A stretch of 7,499 nucleotides of DNA from Chloroflexota bacterium (lineage in GTDB: Bacteria; Chloroflexota; UBA6077; FW602-bin22; JACPQP01), in contig JACPQP010000128.1 of the NCBI GenBank assembly GCA_016190465.1, forward strand, positions 1 to 7,499, read 5' to 3'. A program made the position numbers and the translations under genes. Below, one piece after another: positions 5,771 to 7,499 of the stretch. The notes under the pieces were generated by a model. That model worked only from the letters and a program-made list of their open reading frames with translations. It was not told the DNA's origin and did not search any database. Numbering within the stretch: position 1 is the first letter of the stretch; the number at the start of each line of letters is the position of its first letter.

Positions 5771-6565
5771 CTATCGTGGTTGTGGTTGAGCGACGAAGGG
5801 AGCGATGTCAGTGGCCAGCCCGTCGACACCCGACGCGGCGTTGGCCAGCCGCCGGCGGTCGGTGACGCGGATCTGCTTGCGCTGCACTTCCACCAGTCCC
5901 TCGTCGCGCAGCAGGCGCAGCGTCTCGGTCACCGACTGGCGCGAGGCGCCGATCGTGTCGCCGATGTCTTCGTGGGTGTAGCCCGCGACCAGGCCGGTCG
6001 CCGGATCGAGGTTCGTCAAGAGGAAGTGGGCCAGCCGGGCCTGGACCGGGCTGAAGAACGCCTGTTCGAGCCGCTCCTCCATCTCCCGGAGGTGGCTGCC
6101 CACGGCCTCCAACATGCGCAGCGCCACGTCGGGACGCTGCCGCAGCACCTCGAGGATCTGCTCGCGGCTGGCGATGCAGAGCAGGCTGGGCATCGCCACC
6201 TCGGCGAAGCACCCCTGGAGGCTCTGCCCCAGCAGCCCCATCTCGCCGAAGATCGTCACCGGGGTGATCCGCCGGATCACCAGACGCTTGCCAGTGGCTG
6301 CCAGCCGGTAGATGACCACACGACCGACCTTCAGGACGAACAGGCGCTCGCCACTCTCGTCTGGCGTGAAGAGCAGGGTGCCCGGCGGACATTCTCGCGG
6401 CTGCGCCCCGGCGAAGAGCGGCCTGATCTCCTCCCGACTCAGGCCGCTGAAAACGTCAACCCTTCGCAGATACTCCACAATGGGCAAGGAGATAGGTGAG
6501 GTGTTCCCGTTTCCCGGGTGCCCTGGCGAAACGTCCCTTGGCCCTGGTGCGAGCGCCGTGCGCAT
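5771..6565 (-). CDS. Crp/Fnr-family transcriptional regulator
   Basis: 264 residues from the ATG at 6565, with GGGAGAGG just upstream. Residues about 30-145 are a cyclic-nucleotide-binding-type beta-barrel (LFVLKVGRVVIYR, IFGEMGLLG). Next come a long dimerisation helix (near 145-170) and a winged helix-turn-helix (THEDIGDTIGASRQSVTETLRLL, about 187-209, then VEVQRKQIRVTDRRRL). The position that holds the cAMP-phosphate arginine in CRP (R-S-A after the GE-glycine turn) reads C-F-A here, so cAMP is an unlikely ligand. There is no FNR-type N-terminal cysteine cluster, and the extra ~28-residue N-terminus is Pro/Gly-rich. The signal is unknown; a redox or nitrosative signal is inferred only from neighbours. 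It converges on the polyferredoxin gene and diverges from the AhpD-like gene, so either could be a target. Confidence 0.93.
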   Translation of the reverse strand: MRTALAPGPRDVSPGHPGNGNTSPISLPIVEYLRRVDVFSGLSREEIRPLFAGAQPRECPPGTLLFTPDESGERLFVLKVGRVVIYRLAATGKRLVIRRITPVTIFGEMGLLGQSLQGCFAEVAMPSLLCIASREQILEVLRQRPDVALRMLEAVGSHLREMEERLEQAFFSPVQARLAHFLLTNLDPATGLVAGYTHEDIGDTIGASRQSVTETLRLLRDEGLVEVQRKQIRVTDRRRLANAASGVDGLATDIAPFVAQPQPR

Positions 6566-6606
6566 TTTCCCTCTCCCGATGGCCGTTTTGTCGGCAAGGT
6601 GACATC

Positions 6607-6612
6607 ATTATA
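6607..6612 (-). promoter_or_regulatory. -10 box of the Crp/Fnr regulator gene
   Basis: A perfect TATAAT on the minus strand, 41 bases before the start codon. No recognisable -35 box lies 16-18 bases upstream, which suggests activator dependence. Confidence 0.6.
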
Positions 6613-6640
6613 CCCCTCCCCTCCCTAACATGACTGCCGA

Positions 6641-6671
6641 CGGTGTTGCCGGAGGACGGCCGGTGTTGCCG
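6641..6671. promoter_or_regulatory. Paired 11-base direct repeats upstream of the regulator promoter
   Basis: CGGTGTTGCCG occurs at 6641-6651 and again at 6661-6671, exactly 20 bases apart (about two helical turns). With a start near 6600, the copies centre near -46 and -66 of the regulator promoter. A candidate operator; the cognate protein is unknown. Confidence 0.4.
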
Positions 6672-6702
6672 TGGCGCGTCGACGCAGAGAGACGCGCGGA
6701 GG

Positions 6703-6752
6703 TTCGGACCACGAAAGCCGCGAAACGGGCGAAAGGGCTGTCGTGGTCCGAA
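6703..6752. repeat. 12-bp perfect inverted repeat upstream of the AhpD-like gene
   Basis: TTCGGACCACGA (6703-6714) and TCGTGGTCCGAA (6741-6752) pair perfectly around a 26-base loop rich in CGAAA phrases. The flanking GACGCAGAGAGACGCG phrase (from 6681) resembles other common dispersed repeats. A further small palindrome, CCGGC/GCCGG, follows at 6761-6776. The 6613-6850 gap holds no convincing gene, and I see no clear plus-strand promoter for the AhpD-like gene. Confidence 0.7.
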
Positions 6753-6850
6753 TACCTTCACCGGCGAGCTTGCCGGAGGCGGGGCAGGGTGGGGGAGCGA
6801 ACAGAGGGCCGAGCCAAAGGCAATTGGCATGGACTTCGGAGGGGAAGACG

Positions 6851-7390
6851 ATGTCACGTGTGAGTCTGGTACAGGTGCAGGAGGCCAGCGGCAAGGCCAA
6901 AGAGGTATTTGACGACATCCAGGAGAACTTCGGCATGGTGCCCAATCTCTTCAAGGCCTACGCGCACCGGCCGGCGATCCTGGAGGCGAACTGGCAGAAG
7001 TATAAGGCCGTGATGCCGGGCGGCGAGCTGCCGCGCCAGCTCAAAGAGATGGTCGCCGTGGTCGTTTCCCAGGCGAATGGCTGCCAGTACTGCGTGAACG
7101 CCCACACGGCGGTGCTGAAGATGATGGGCATGTCGCGGGCAGGGGTGCGCCTGCTCGTCGAGAACCTGGAGGCCGCGGACCTTCCCGCCGATACCAGGAC
7201 GGTGCTCCGGCTCGCGGTGAAGTCCACCCGGGAGCCGCGGGCGATCGCCGCGGCCGAGATCGAACAGCTCCGGCATCTGGGCTACGGTGATGCCCAGATC
7301 GTCGAGCTGTTCTCCGTCGTCGACCTGTTTACCTCGTTCAACCGGTTTCTCGATACGCTGGAGGTCCCGATCGACTTCCCGGCTCCGTGA
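6851..7390 (+). CDS. AhpD-like peroxidase-related protein (carboxymuconolactone decarboxylase family)
   Basis: 179 residues from the ATG at 6851, supported by GGAGGGG about 7 bases upstream; a longer in-frame start at 6671 would add repeat-coded sequence. All-helical AhpD-fold protein: the active-site motif is CQYCVNAH (Cys78, Cys81, His85), preceded by Glu66 in LKEMVAVVVSQANG. The family reduces peroxides or acts as a thiol oxidoreductase through the C-x2-C pair. The N-terminal FGMVPNLFKAYAHRP and C-terminal VVDLFTSFNRFLDTL stretches match the peroxidase-related (AhpD-type) group rather than true decarboxylases. The following flavodoxin-like gene starts 28 bases downstream, so the two are probably co-transcribed. 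The regulator gene diverges from it. The physiological substrate is unknown. Confidence 0.93.
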   Translation: MSRVSLVQVQEASGKAKEVFDDIQENFGMVPNLFKAYAHRPAILEANWQKYKAVMPGGELPRQLKEMVAVVVSQANGCQYCVNAHTAVLKMMGMSRAGVRLLVENLEAADLPADTRTVLRLAVKSTREPRAIAAAEIEQLRHLGYGDAQIVELFSVVDLFTSFNRFLDTLEVPIDFPAP

Positions 7391-7418
7391 TCGAAGCAAG
7401 TAGCTATCAGGAGGTAGC

Positions 7419-7499
7419 ATGGCAACCAAAGTCGCGGTCGTGTTCCACTCCTATCGGGGGGTGAGCAACAAGCTGGTGCAGGCCCTCGTCGAGGGCGTC
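7419..7499 (+). CDS. Flavodoxin/WrbA-like flavoprotein, start only
   Basis: Only the first 27 codons are in the window. They follow a strong AGGAGGT placed 5 bases before the ATG at 7419. The start KVAVVFHSYRGVSNKL resembles the first beta-strand and FMN phosphate loop of flavodoxin-fold NAD(P)H:quinone reductases such as WrbA, and the helix LVQALVEGV follows. Placement directly after the AhpD-like gene suggests a shared transcript for peroxide and quinone protection. The family call is tentative because so little is visible. Confidence 0.7.
   Translation, partial: MATKVAVVFHSYRGVSNKLVQALVEGV

Noticed and set aside
5780..6499. 239-residue plus-strand frame
   Set aside because: Antisense to the Crp/Fnr gene, without a ribosome binding site or recognisable motif.
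6588..6616. Plus-strand promoter (TTGTCG, then TATACC) for the AhpD-like gene
   Set aside because: The spacer is only about 15 bases and the boxes are poor; the same bases form a better minus-strand -10 box.
6854..7429. 191-residue minus-strand frame
   Set aside because: Antisense to the AhpD-like gene, which has a full active-site motif and ribosome binding site.

Overview
The window is GC-rich bacterial DNA (roughly two thirds G+C by eye). Its short intergenic gaps are packed with palindromic dispersed repeats. The Pro/Ala/Thr-rich lipoprotein linker, the repeat families and the codon bias suggest a Chloroflexota-like lineage (Thermomicrobia-type), but this is a style judgement: no rRNA or marker gene is present.

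Left part (1-1681, minus strand): a nuoE-nuoF pair of the soluble NADH-dehydrogenase module type. The genes share an ATGA stop/start overlap and nuoF runs off the left edge. NuoF has an N-terminal thioredoxin-like ferredoxin domain, as in HndC/HoxF/FdsB proteins, so the likely partner beyond the edge is a formate dehydrogenase or hydrogenase catalytic subunit rather than complex I. A plausible promoter and two REP-like palindromes lie in the leader (1699-1815). Upstream on the same strand is a complete HicA-HicB toxin-antitoxin pair (1932-2423) with its own promoter (2482-2510).

Middle part (2527-5588, plus strand): a promoter facing away from hicAB drives a probable two-gene unit. It encodes an exported DUF362 lipoprotein with a long low-complexity tether, then a membrane polyferredoxin that joins a NapH-like membrane half to a NapG/MauM-like ferredoxin half, with six predicted [4Fe-4S] clusters. 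A very long GC-rich inverted repeat (3911-4032) fills the gap between them. This pair is the most interesting content: it looks like an envelope electron-transfer module of unknown substrate.

Right part (5771-7499): a Crp/Fnr-family regulator (minus strand) converges on the polyferredoxin gene, with repeat-derived hairpins at the junction. It diverges from an AhpD-like peroxidase gene, which is followed 28 bases later by the start of a flavodoxin/WrbA-like gene cut by the right edge. The regulator's promoter has a perfect TATAAT, no -35 box, and two 11-base direct repeats exactly 20 bases apart where an activator would bind. Taken together the window is redox housekeeping (NADH entry, membrane iron-sulfur transfer, peroxide/quinone protection, a redox-type regulator) plus one toxin-antitoxin module.
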